In this document: in pieces, positions 47,491 to 58,232 of the stretch
Layout: each line of letters begins with the position of its first letter
How positions within the stretch are numbered: the stretch's first letter is position 1
Source: Acidobacteriota bacterium
GTDB lineage: Bacteria; Acidobacteriota; Terriglobia; Acidiferrales; UBA7541
Length of the DNA: 64,000 nucleotides
NCBI GenBank assembly: GCA_013289855.1
Contig: JABCZD010000009.1
Span: 117,535 to 181,534, forward strand
Direction: 5' to 3'
The notes under the pieces: model-generated
What the model was told of the DNA's origin: nothing
Databases searched by the model: none
What the model saw: only the letters and a program-made list of their open reading frames with translations
Translations under genes and position numbers: made by a program

Positions 47491-49326
47491 CTACTTTAGG
47501 CTCGGTGACCGTGGATCCTGTTTGCGCCACATTTCAACCACTTCTCGGTAATTGGCCGGTTCCCTGGATCGGTTCCATCCTCCTGGACCGTCTGGGTCAT
47601 AAACGAGCGGATCCGAGCTATCGGGGCGCATGTTTTTGCCTGGAGGATCCAATTGCGTCCTGACGGGCAACTGAACGGCTTCTCCCAATATGATGGCTTC
47701 GCCGGTCCTGAGAGCCGGAAGCATTGCGAGGAGCCCCTCCAAGTTGTCGGTAACTGCGCTCGTAACGTGCGCTCTGTCGAGTGAATTTGACAGCCTCATC
47801 GCAAAGAGCGTTCCACACTGAGAAAGAACAGTCGCATCGATCTCTGAGGGACGTTGGCTGACGATCAGGGCGCCAATGCCATACTTTCTTCCCTCTTTGA
47901 CTATCCTTCGCACAGCCAGTGCTGCTGGAGATTGTTCACCGCGTCCGAGGTACGTATGTGCCTCCTCTAGTACGACCAATAAAGGCCGCTCTCGCCCTCC
48001 TTCTGAAACATACCGCGACCAAAAGAGGGCATCATAGACAACGCGTAGTAAGACTCCAACTAAATCATTGAGAATTGACGCTGGAACCCCCGATAAATCC
48101 AGGATTGAGATTGGGTGCGGAGCGCCGAGCCATTGTTCGAGGAGTCGGTCTAAATCCGAGGTCGGCTGCCCTTGCAGGTTCGGAAACCAATCGCCGGGCC
48201 TGAACAGAAAGTTAAATCGAGGGTCCCGCATCTTCGAGGCCAGGCTCTCGAGAGATCTCTTGAAGTTTAGTGGCGATTGACTTAGGTAGATTCGAGGTGC
48301 GACCTGCGTGTGAGGAGCGTATTTCGGAGGGATGACTTGCATTGCGTTTCCCAACTGCACCGGTATTCCATTTGCGTCCTCAAGCAGGGCCTCGGTTTGT
48401 CTCGACTGCCCTCCGGCGACCCTGTGCGTCGCGCACATGTCTCTGTGGAAGTCCCACCAAAGCTGATTGATGCTAAACGGCACAGGCGAATCTACGGTGA
48501 GACTATCGGCCGTGACGCCATTTCTTGGAGTTACTTGTAGAGATTGCAATTTTAGATCAGTAATCTTTTCTAGGATCGCCGCCCGGGGATTATCGTCGAC
48601 CACGCCGAAGGTAACGGCCATCAGTTCATCGAAGCTCATCGCCCAATATGGAACGTAGAGCGGCAACTGGCCGGCGCCCAGGTTCGGGTTTATTCGAAAA
48701 ACTGTGGCTCGATCTTTCAGCGCGGCTGAATACTCTCCGTGAATATCGAGTAGCAACACGCGCGCGGAATGATATTTACTCGTTTCTGAAAACGACCTCA
48801 ACAGACCAGCCACTGTCGTCGATTTGCCTGCTCCCGTCGTACCAAGGACGGCACCGTGTCTCGTTACGAGCTTATTTAGGTCCACTAGGGCGGGAATGGA
48901 TTCAGCGCTGCTTAGGTGTCCTACCTTCACAAAATTCGGCGAATCGGGGGCTCCGTAAATTCTTGCGAGATCTTGATTCGTGACCAAATGAACCTGGTCA
49001 CCGACTGTCGGATATTGGGACACACCGCGCTTGAAGTCTTCCCCCCTTTGCCCTTCACCGAGAAGTTGAACCGTCATCCATCGGCTGCTTCCGAGCTGCC
49101 TCTCGAGCATGTTCGCGGGCACCGCACCCGCGCCGATGTGAGAAACAACGCCGAACAGATCTATGAAACCGATCGGGATTCGGACAAAACTGCCTATCTG
49201 ACCGATCCGGTAGCCGATCCCTCCGATAAAGGCGAGACCGGACAAAGTTTGTAGGTTCAGTGAGACGCCGATGGTAGCGCCGTTGACGTCTTCGACCACA
49301 CCGAGTAGGGTCGGATCGTTTGACAC
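47491..49326 (-). CDS. herA: HerA-family ATPase of a SIR2-HerA defence system
   Basis: A 611-residue protein starting at GTG after GAGGA. The N-terminal HAS-barrel (about 1-120) is followed by a RecA-like core with Walker A GTTGAGKST and Walker B LLVVLEEAH, then the HerA segments RIVKEGRKYGIGALIVSQRPSEI and LFAMRLSNSLDRAHV. HerA forms hexameric rings that translocate DNA. In defence systems it assembles with a SIR2 NAD-cleaving enzyme that depletes NAD on phage infection. Here the SIR2 gene is 23 bases upstream in the same operon, and no NurA nuclease is nearby, which argues for defence rather than end resection. Confidence 0.93.
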   Translation of the reverse strand: MSNDPTLLGVVEDVNGATIGVSLNLQTLSGLAFIGGIGYRIGQIGSFVRIPIGFIDLFGVVSHIGAGAVPANMLERQLGSSRWMTVQLLGEGQRGEDFKRGVSQYPTVGDQVHLVTNQDLARIYGAPDSPNFVKVGHLSSAESIPALVDLNKLVTRHGAVLGTTGAGKSTTVAGLLRSFSETSKYHSARVLLLDIHGEYSAALKDRATVFRINPNLGAGQLPLYVPYWAMSFDELMAVTFGVVDDNPRAAILEKITDLKLQSLQVTPRNGVTADSLTVDSPVPFSINQLWWDFHRDMCATHRVAGGQSRQTEALLEDANGIPVQLGNAMQVIPPKYAPHTQVAPRIYLSQSPLNFKRSLESLASKMRDPRFNFLFRPGDWFPNLQGQPTSDLDRLLEQWLGAPHPISILDLSGVPASILNDLVGVLLRVVYDALFWSRYVSEGGRERPLLVVLEEAHTYLGRGEQSPAALAVRRIVKEGRKYGIGALIVSQRPSEIDATVLSQCGTLFAMRLSNSLDRAHVTSAVTDNLEGLLAMLPALRTGEAIILGEAVQLPVRTQLDPPGKNMRPDSSDPLVYDPDGPGGWNRSREPANYREVVEMWRKQDPRSPSLK

Positions 49327-49349
49327 TTACATTTCCTCACGAATCGCTG

Positions 49350-50531
49350 CTATCCGATTAGTTCTTTCGCAAATAGTGCGAAGTTGCCAAAATCTCCGAG
49401 CAGAAATTGGGCGTTTTTGAGCGTAGCGTTCACAGGGTCCGTTACCCATCTGATGGCAGTAGTGTCTGTACAGGAGCGTGAGTCTTTGCCTTGGGTCCAC
49501 GCTGCAGCCCGGCTACCGATCATGCCTTGGTCTTTCGCGAGGACATTGAGGTTTATCCTATTCTCTGCCAGGGTGACGATTTGGGGATACCGACTCAAAT
49601 CTCCGTGCAGTAAGGCAAAAACCGCTGCCGAAGGATTTCCTTGCAGTCCCTGCACCAGAATCTCATTTAAGTGTTGGTCACCAAACGAGAACCCGCACGT
49701 TATAATCACCGGCGCGATGTTCTTGAAAAAGTAGCGCAGCCGGTCGATCATGCATAAGTACGGCATGCGACGGCTTTCGTCGTACTTAAGGTGCGAAGGA
49801 TAGATGACCCTCCGTTTTCCTGCTGAGAGAGTGTCGCTCGACTGGCCGCGATGAATATTGCCCCCAGCGTCTTCATACCAGTTTAGAGACCCGTGTATCT
49901 TCCAAACTCGATTCCAACGAGAGGGTAGCCTTCCGTCTTCCATGGATTGCAGGTCGAGAAAGGTTGACCGAGATCCTACAAATCCGTCAAAGTATGGCAC
50001 GCGATTAGATTCCAGCGCCTCTTCCATTAGCAAATCGTAGTTGGTTGTAAAGACCTCGACTGGCGCAGCACGTTCAACCGCACCGATCCAAGCGGCAAGA
50101 TTGTGATAGGGGGTACCCGTGCCCGGTAGATCCTGCCCGACGATTCGCGACAGAATTTCGCAGACCTCGGTGTCGATGTCGATCAATTCCTTTGCCGACA
50201 AACCTCGCACAGAGTCCTTGCCCGCCACCTTCCCCAATGAACGCAAATGGCTCAGAAATTCCTCTATATTCGGACGAGGTAAACCGTCAGTTGCAAAATG
50301 CGAAACCGCGACCTCGAACGGACTCTTCAGTGAAGATTTGCTGAGTTCCGAAAAAACAATGGAGGTTACTCCCGCAATGTCTGGAATTAGAGGCTGATCT
50401 GACCCGGCTCGGTTCACGCGAATAGCCATCGGACACCCTGCACCCAACAAAATGCCGAGTGGTCGTTTATCATGTGCAAGGCACTGTCGTAGGTACTGGG
50501 CCTGGAGCGACGGATCGTGGTCTTGACTCAC
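49350..50531 (-). CDS. SIR2-domain NADase of a SIR2-HerA defence system
   Basis: The GTG at 50531, behind GGAGAG, gives 393 residues; the frame is open to 50651 but there it overlaps the Doc toxin gene. SIR2 hallmarks are present: LLGAGCPMAI (NAD-binding), FTTNYDLLMEEAL (catalytic Asn region), WKIHGSLNW (catalytic His) and the C-terminal GFSFGDQHLNEIL. Such proteins hydrolyse NAD when triggered and cause abortive infection. It is the first gene of the operon with HerA and the KTSC gene. The base composition of the operon is lower in GC than its surroundings, consistent with acquisition. Confidence 0.92.
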   Translation of the reverse strand: MSQDHDPSLQAQYLRQCLAHDKRPLGILLGAGCPMAIRVNRAGSDQPLIPDIAGVTSIVFSELSKSSLKSPFEVAVSHFATDGLPRPNIEEFLSHLRSLGKVAGKDSVRGLSAKELIDIDTEVCEILSRIVGQDLPGTGTPYHNLAAWIGAVERAAPVEVFTTNYDLLMEEALESNRVPYFDGFVGSRSTFLDLQSMEDGRLPSRWNRVWKIHGSLNWYEDAGGNIHRGQSSDTLSAGKRRVIYPSHLKYDESRRMPYLCMIDRLRYFFKNIAPVIITCGFSFGDQHLNEILVQGLQGNPSAAVFALLHGDLSRYPQIVTLAENRINLNVLAKDQGMIGSRAAAWTQGKDSRSCTDTTAIRWVTDPVNATLKNAQFLLGDFGNFALFAKELIG

Positions 50532-50634
50532 GCGATGCTCTCCGAGTAACTCTAAAAAAATAACATCATCAAAAAGATTCCTACCAGCATAGCAGACTAT
50601 TTTGCCTCGGCGTGGGGGATGCAGCGTTGCGCGG

Positions 50635-51024
50635 TCAGGGACGCCTAACATTGGCGCGGAGCCAAGACACGAGGCTCGGTTCGTCGAGTGTGCCAGCGGC
50701 TAGGCTTAGGATGGCTTGGGCGGCGGATTCTTCGGAGGCGGTGAAGTGGGCGGCGTTTAGTTCGAGGAAGAGGATGCCGACTACGAAGCCGGTGCGTTTG
50801 TTGCCGTCGACGAAGGGGTGGTTGCGGACGATGCCGGAGATGTAGGCGGCGGCCATGTCGATGACGTCGGGATTGGCGCCGTAGGAGTGGAGCTGGCGCG
50901 GGCGGGCCAGGGCGGATTGCAGGAGGCCGGCGTCGCGGACGCCGGAGGCGCCGCCGTCTAGGGCGAGGAGGCGGTTGTGGAGGGTTAGGGCTTCGTGTTC
51001 TTCGATCCAGATGGGGTTGGTCAT
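50635..51024 (-). CDS. doc: Doc-type Fic-fold toxin (death on curing)
   Basis: A 129-residue protein with the Doc motif HPFVDGNKRTG and the typical start (IWIEEHEALTLHNRLLALDGGASGVRDAGLLQSALARP in outline). Doc toxins phosphorylate and inactivate elongation factor Tu. The AbrB-type antitoxin gene lies upstream on the same strand, but 165 bases of palindromic and tandem repeat DNA separate the two, where overlap or a few bases is usual. Only a weak ribosome site (GGAT) precedes the toxin ATG. Confidence 0.93.
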   Translation of the reverse strand: MTNPIWIEEHEALTLHNRLLALDGGASGVRDAGLLQSALARPRQLHSYGANPDVIDMAAAYISGIVRNHPFVDGNKRTGFVVGILFLELNAAHFTASEESAAQAILSLAAGTLDEPSLVSWLRANVRRP

Positions 51025-51120
51025 TTTTTGTGTGATCCAAGAATTTCGTAACGGTGCCGGCGGTTTGATGGTTGCGGTTGCGCCTCGAAAGCGGCGTCAA
51101 GCCGCCGCACTCCGAAAAAA

Positions 51121-51147
51121 GCGACCGCTTCGGAAAGCGGCCTCTAC
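51121..51147 (-). repeat. REP-type palindromic element between antitoxin and toxin
   Basis: GCGACCGCTT-CGG-AAAGCGGCC ending in CTAC (51144-51147). It is the inverted counterpart of the element at 24003-24029. A second small palindrome, GCGGC-N5-GCCGC (51091-51105), lies beside it. Confidence 0.7.
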
Positions 51148-51193
51148 AAAAGACAGATTTCACAAAAGGGTAGATCCACAAAAGACAGATTAC
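51146..51193. repeat. 16-base tandem repeat, three copies
   Basis: ACAAAAGACAGATTTC, ACAAAAGGGTAGATCC and ACAAAAGACAGATTAC follow one another without gap. The third copy overlaps the antitoxin stop codon. The first begins within the CTAC end of the REP element. Confidence 0.8.
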
Positions 51194-51417
51194 TTCGAGA
51201 GGGTGTGCAGGGTGTTGCGGTAGCGGCCGATGATGTCTTCGGCCTTTTTCATTTTGTTTTCGAAAGCGGGGTCGTAGGGGGTCAGGTGGTAGGCGCCGTT
51301 GGGTGCTTCCACAAGGAAGAGGCGGTCGCCTTCGCCGGCTTGCAGACGGTTGACGGCTTCTTTGGGTAGGACTACGCCCAGGGAGTTGCCGATTTTGCGG
51401 ATTTTTAATTCGAGCAT
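51190..51417 (-). CDS. AbrB/MazE-type antitoxin
   Basis: A 75-residue protein with the swapped-hairpin AbrB DNA-binding domain (KIRKIGNSLGVVLPKEAVNRL) and a C-terminal helical toxin-binding tail (FENKMKKAEDIIGRYRNTL). AbrB-type antitoxins are regular partners of Doc toxins. AGGAG lies nine bases before the ATG. Its stop codon TAA is formed inside the third copy of the 16-base repeat, so the C-terminus may have been remodelled by repeat insertion, although its length is normal. Confidence 0.9.
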   Translation of the reverse strand: MLELKIRKIGNSLGVVLPKEAVNRLQAGEGDRLFLVEAPNGAYHLTPYDPAFENKMKKAEDIIGRYRNTLHTLSK

Positions 51418-51481
51418 GGTGAGTGGCTCCTGTTATAACAATTGTAGCAACGTTCGTGGGGAGGAGCAAGAGGGTTGTGCC

Positions 51482-51699
51482 GCGCCTCCGGCGCTCTGGC
51501 GTTTTGCGGGATTGGGCACCCAGCACTGGCGTGCTGGGCTAAATTGTGGCGCGCCTCCGGCGCTCCGATCCAAAAAGAAAAACACCAGGCCGGACTAAAG
51601 TCCGGCACCTACGTAAGCGTCGACCTGGGCGGCGGAACCGAAGTCCGGCGCCGGCGTGCCACGGCCGGAAAGGCGACCGCCTCAGAAGGCGGCCGCTAC
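51482..51699. repeat. Cluster of at least five different palindromic elements
   Basis: In order: GCGCC-TCC-GGCGC (51482-51494), CCCAGCAC-TGGC-GTGCTGGG (51519-51538), a second GCGCC-TCC-GGCGC (51551-51563), GCCGGACT-AA-AGTCCGGC with CTAC at 51609-51612 (stem 51589-51606), and a GCGACCGCCT stem with CTAC at 51696-51699 (from 51673). They fill nearly all of the gap 51418-51718 between the antitoxin and the acetamidase gene. Confidence 0.75.
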
Positions 51700-51718
51700 G
51701 CGACCTTCACAAGGAAAG

Positions 51719-52744
51719 CTACTTGCGCGGGGGGAGATACTTTTTTTCTATGGAGGCTACTACTACGTAGTTGGGGTCGACCATTTCGGTTAGGTGGAGG
51801 TGGCCGACTTTGGAGAAGAGTTCGTAGGCGTCGAGGTCGGAGAGTTGATAGTCGCGATGGAGCCAGGCGATTAGTTCGGTAACGGCGATGCGGACGGCAT
51901 CGTCCACGGGGCGGTAGATGCCGGTGGTCATCAGTTCGCGATCGTTTTCGAGGCGCGGCCAGCCGGTGCTTTTTCCTTTTACCAATTCAAAACGAAATTT
52001 TGCTTTCATGGGGACTTCCACGGCGCTGCCGGCGACTTCGCCGTCGCCCATGGCGGCGTGGCCGTCGCCGAAATAGAAGAGCGCGCCGGGAATGTTCACG
52101 GGGAGGTAGAGCGTGTTGCCGGGAGAGACTTCGGGGGCGTCCATATTGCCGCCGAATTCGGCGGGGACCAGCGAGCTGCGCACCTCGCCGTTGGCGGGCG
52201 CGTCGCCAATGCAGCCGAGAAAAGGTTTTAACGGGAATTGCGTTTCGAAATTGGAATCGAGCGCGTGGAAGGTGATTAATTTTTTCTCGGCGTCGATGGG
52301 GTAATACCAGGCGCGTTCGGGGAGCGGCTGCTTTTCCAGCATAGGCGTGTAGTGCGTGGAGTTGGCCGCGCCGAAGCCGGGGCTGAAGGTGCCGACGCCT
52401 TGCTTGCCATCGACTTCGAGATCGAGGATGTGGATCACCAAGGTGTCGCCGGGAGCGGCGCCTTCGATGTAGAAGGGGCCGGTGAGAGGATTGTCGATTT
52501 TGATGTTGGAGAAGGGGTCGCCGGGTTTTTGCAGGGCGTTGCCGAAGCAATCGAGGGAGTTGGCTTCGAGCGTGTCGCCGGGTTTGAGGTGGGCGACGGG
52601 TTCGGCGGGGCCGAAGGTGGGTTTTACGTTGTCGATGGTGGCGTGGTAGTGGACGGTTTCGTGGGATTGAGCGCGGAGGGGGGTGGCGGCGAGTGAGCAA
52701 GCGGCCAGCGAGCAGAGAGCGGCGAAGAGATGGCGTGATGGCAA
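51719..52744 (-). CDS. Acetamidase/formamidase family protein, exported
   Basis: A 341-residue protein with a signal peptide (about 1-25, ending PLRAQ). The FmdA/AmdA core is visible: HLKPGDTLEANSLDC, GPFYIEGAAPGDTLVIHI, FLGCIGDAP, GGNMDAPEVSPGNTLYLPV and GDGHAAMGDGEVAGSAVE. The enzymes hydrolyse short amides to ammonia and a carboxylate. Most characterised members are cytoplasmic, whereas this one carries an export signal, so periplasmic amide scavenging is likely. The ATG is close behind a purine-rich site. The gene stands alone. Confidence 0.92.
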   Translation of the reverse strand: MPSRHLFAALCSLAACSLAATPLRAQSHETVHYHATIDNVKPTFGPAEPVAHLKPGDTLEANSLDCFGNALQKPGDPFSNIKIDNPLTGPFYIEGAAPGDTLVIHILDLEVDGKQGVGTFSPGFGAANSTHYTPMLEKQPLPERAWYYPIDAEKKLITFHALDSNFETQFPLKPFLGCIGDAPANGEVRSSLVPAEFGGNMDAPEVSPGNTLYLPVNIPGALFYFGDGHAAMGDGEVAGSAVEVPMKAKFRFELVKGKSTGWPRLENDRELMTTGIYRPVDDAVRIAVTELIAWLHRDYQLSDLDAYELFSKVGHLHLTEMVDPNYVVVASIEKKYLPPRK

Positions 52745-52950
52745 GGTGGCCTCCGGAAGAACGATGAGTCAAACACAAGAGTGCCGTGCAGTCAATTAAG
52801 GCGGAGTATTTTCCCCCCGGCAGAAAAAATCAAATGGCGGACTGGAGAATTCACGGAAAAGACGGCAGAGCAATACCTCAGCGGCTGAAGCCGGTTGTTT
52901 AGCGTTCGTTTACGGCCCGACTGAAAGTCGGGCCCTCCCGGACCGCAACC

Positions 52951-52983
52951 AAAAAATGGCGGACTGGAGTCCGCCATTTTTTT
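52951..52983 (-). terminator. Bidirectional Rho-independent terminator of the HAD phosphatase gene
   Basis: AAAAAATGGCGGACT and its reverse complement AGTCCGCCATTTTTT form a 15-base-pair inverted repeat around GG. Read on the minus strand it gives a GC stem followed by a T-run, 95 bases after the HAD stop. Confidence 0.85.
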
Positions 52984-53028
52984 AGTTCGTCGATAATTTT
53001 CGGCGCGAAGAACGGACCCGCTACACAG

Positions 53029-53052
53029 GCCGGACTAAAGTTCGGCACCTAC
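53029..53052 (-). repeat. REP-type palindromic element
   Basis: GCCGGACT-AA-AGTTCGGC followed by CTAC (53049-53052). It is nearly identical to the element at 51589-51612, 1.4 kb away. Another CTAC just before it (53021-53024) ends what may be a truncated sister copy. Confidence 0.7.
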
Positions 53053-53077
53053 ACAACCGGAGAGCAGCCGAGGATGG

Positions 53078-53899
53078 TTAGTGAGCGACGCCCGTCGAGG
53101 CGGCGATGAAGGGCTCGGTGGAGTCCTGGATGGTGAGCATGTCGGTGCGGGTCTTGTCCCACTCACGGAGAATTAAACCGTTGGCGGCGAAGAAGCGGCG
53201 GATTTTGGCGGAGTCCCACTTGAGCACGTCTTCGAGGACGGGGACGAGCACGCTCATGGCGTTGTCGCTCAGGACGGTGCGTTGCGCGACCCGGGTGATG
53301 AATTGCGCTTCGCTGACGGCAATGGTGCGGCCGTCGTGCTGGTTGACGTGCATCATGACGGGAAGGTCGGAGCTGCCGTCGCCCATGTAGATGATGTTGT
53401 CGTGCGTGATGCCGAGCGCGGCGCGAATTTCTTCGAGGATGGTGATTTTGCCCCATCCGGCGGTGGCGCGGATGATGGAGTCCACTTCGCCGGTGCCTTC
53501 CTTGTAGCGGAAGCGCGTGCCAAAGATGCGGTCTGGCGGGACGATGCCTTCGAGCGCGGACTGGATGATTTCCTGCGGGCTCGCGGAGATCACGTTGAAG
53601 TGAAATTTGTAGCCGTCGGTAAGATTCTCCAGCGAACGCGCGAAGAGCGCGACGTCGTGCTTCAGGCGGATGCGCTTGCCGGTTTCGACGAGGTGTTCGC
53701 GGCGCACGTGGCGAAAATCGGGGTCGTGCAGAATCAGGTAGCTGAGTTCCGCGCCCTGTTGGACGAGATTGATGGCGGAGAGGCCCTTGACCTTGTCGTG
53801 GAAACCGCTGAAGCCGATGAGTTCGCTGAGCACGACGCCAGAGTCGTTGAAGCTGAGCGTTTGGTCGAAGTCGCTGGCCAGTAGATATTGCTTTACCAT
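53078..53899 (-). CDS. HAD-superfamily phosphatase (SerB-like)
   Basis: A 273-residue cytosolic protein with the HAD motifs in order: DFDQT (nucleophile Asp), VISASP (motif II), a lysine near GWGKITILEE, and YMGDGSSDLPVM (motif IV). The cap inserted between motifs I and II is helical. These features match the phosphoserine-phosphatase/HAD-IB group; substrate unknown. AAGGAG precedes the ATG closely. It is monocistronic, closed by the terminator at 52951-52983. Confidence 0.85.
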   Translation of the reverse strand: MVKQYLLASDFDQTLSFNDSGVVLSELIGFSGFHDKVKGLSAINLVQQGAELSYLILHDPDFRHVRREHLVETGKRIRLKHDVALFARSLENLTDGYKFHFNVISASPQEIIQSALEGIVPPDRIFGTRFRYKEGTGEVDSIIRATAGWGKITILEEIRAALGITHDNIIYMGDGSSDLPVMMHVNQHDGRTIAVSEAQFITRVAQRTVLSDNAMSVLVPVLEDVLKWDSAKIRRFFAANGLILREWDKTRTDMLTIQDSTEPFIAASTGVAH

Positions 53900-54300
53900 G
53901 TTCTAGTACTCCTTCCAGTACTGTTACCCGGTTGCTTGGTTCGGGGACGCGAGCAACTTGCTACGTCTAAACTAACCGGGTTGCGGTATTGGCAGACGTG
54001 AATAATTTTAATCGTTTTCATGCGTATATTCGGTAAAGGTTTCGTTAGCAATCTATTAGATGCGGCGTGATGGTAAGCGGATAAAAATAAAGGAGTTGGG
54101 CCAGCAAACCTAGGCATATGTTGGAGATGGAGTGTTCCGATTTGGGGCTGGGCCTGACGAACGGAAGGCGAACAAGGGACGCTGGGAGATTTTGAGATTG
54201 CAAGTTGAGACGGGCTTATGACTTGGCTGCGGGGGGCAAGGGCTAGGATTTAACACAGAGGACGCAGAGGGCTCAGAGAAAACGAAGAATGAAACGGGAT
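53900..54300. other. Intergenic gap with few recognisable signals
   Basis: These 401 bases lie between the HAD gene start and the end of the multihaem gene. Near the HAD start are AGTAC repeats (53896-53921) and a spaced inverted repeat ACCCGGTT / AACCGGGT. Around 54251 occurs the purine-rich phrase ACACAGAGGACGCAGAGG, a dispersed low-complexity motif. I see no gene here. Confidence 0.5.
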
Positions 54301-58203
<3,903 letters not shown>

Positions 58204-58232
58204 GCCGTCAGTCCTCAATTACGCTCCCAACT

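Larger units (their letters stand above)
52745..53077. other. Intergenic gap with several hairpins
   Basis: This 333-base gap holds a nine-base-pair palindrome GGCCCGACT-GAA-AGTCGGGCC (52914-52934), a bidirectional terminator (52951-52983) and a REP element (53029-53052). The 16-base string AAATGGCGGACTGGAG occurs twice, at 52832 and 52954; the first looks like a half copy of the terminator hairpin. No coding frame is convincing. Confidence 0.65.

Noticed and set aside
47491..49326. HerA as part of HerA-NurA DNA end resection
   Set aside because: No NurA nuclease is present, and the partner gene is a SIR2 enzyme, which fits the defence type instead.
51146..51193. Possible CRISPR array
   Set aside because: The units are 16 bases long, directly adjacent without spacers, and only three in number; it is a plain tandem repeat.
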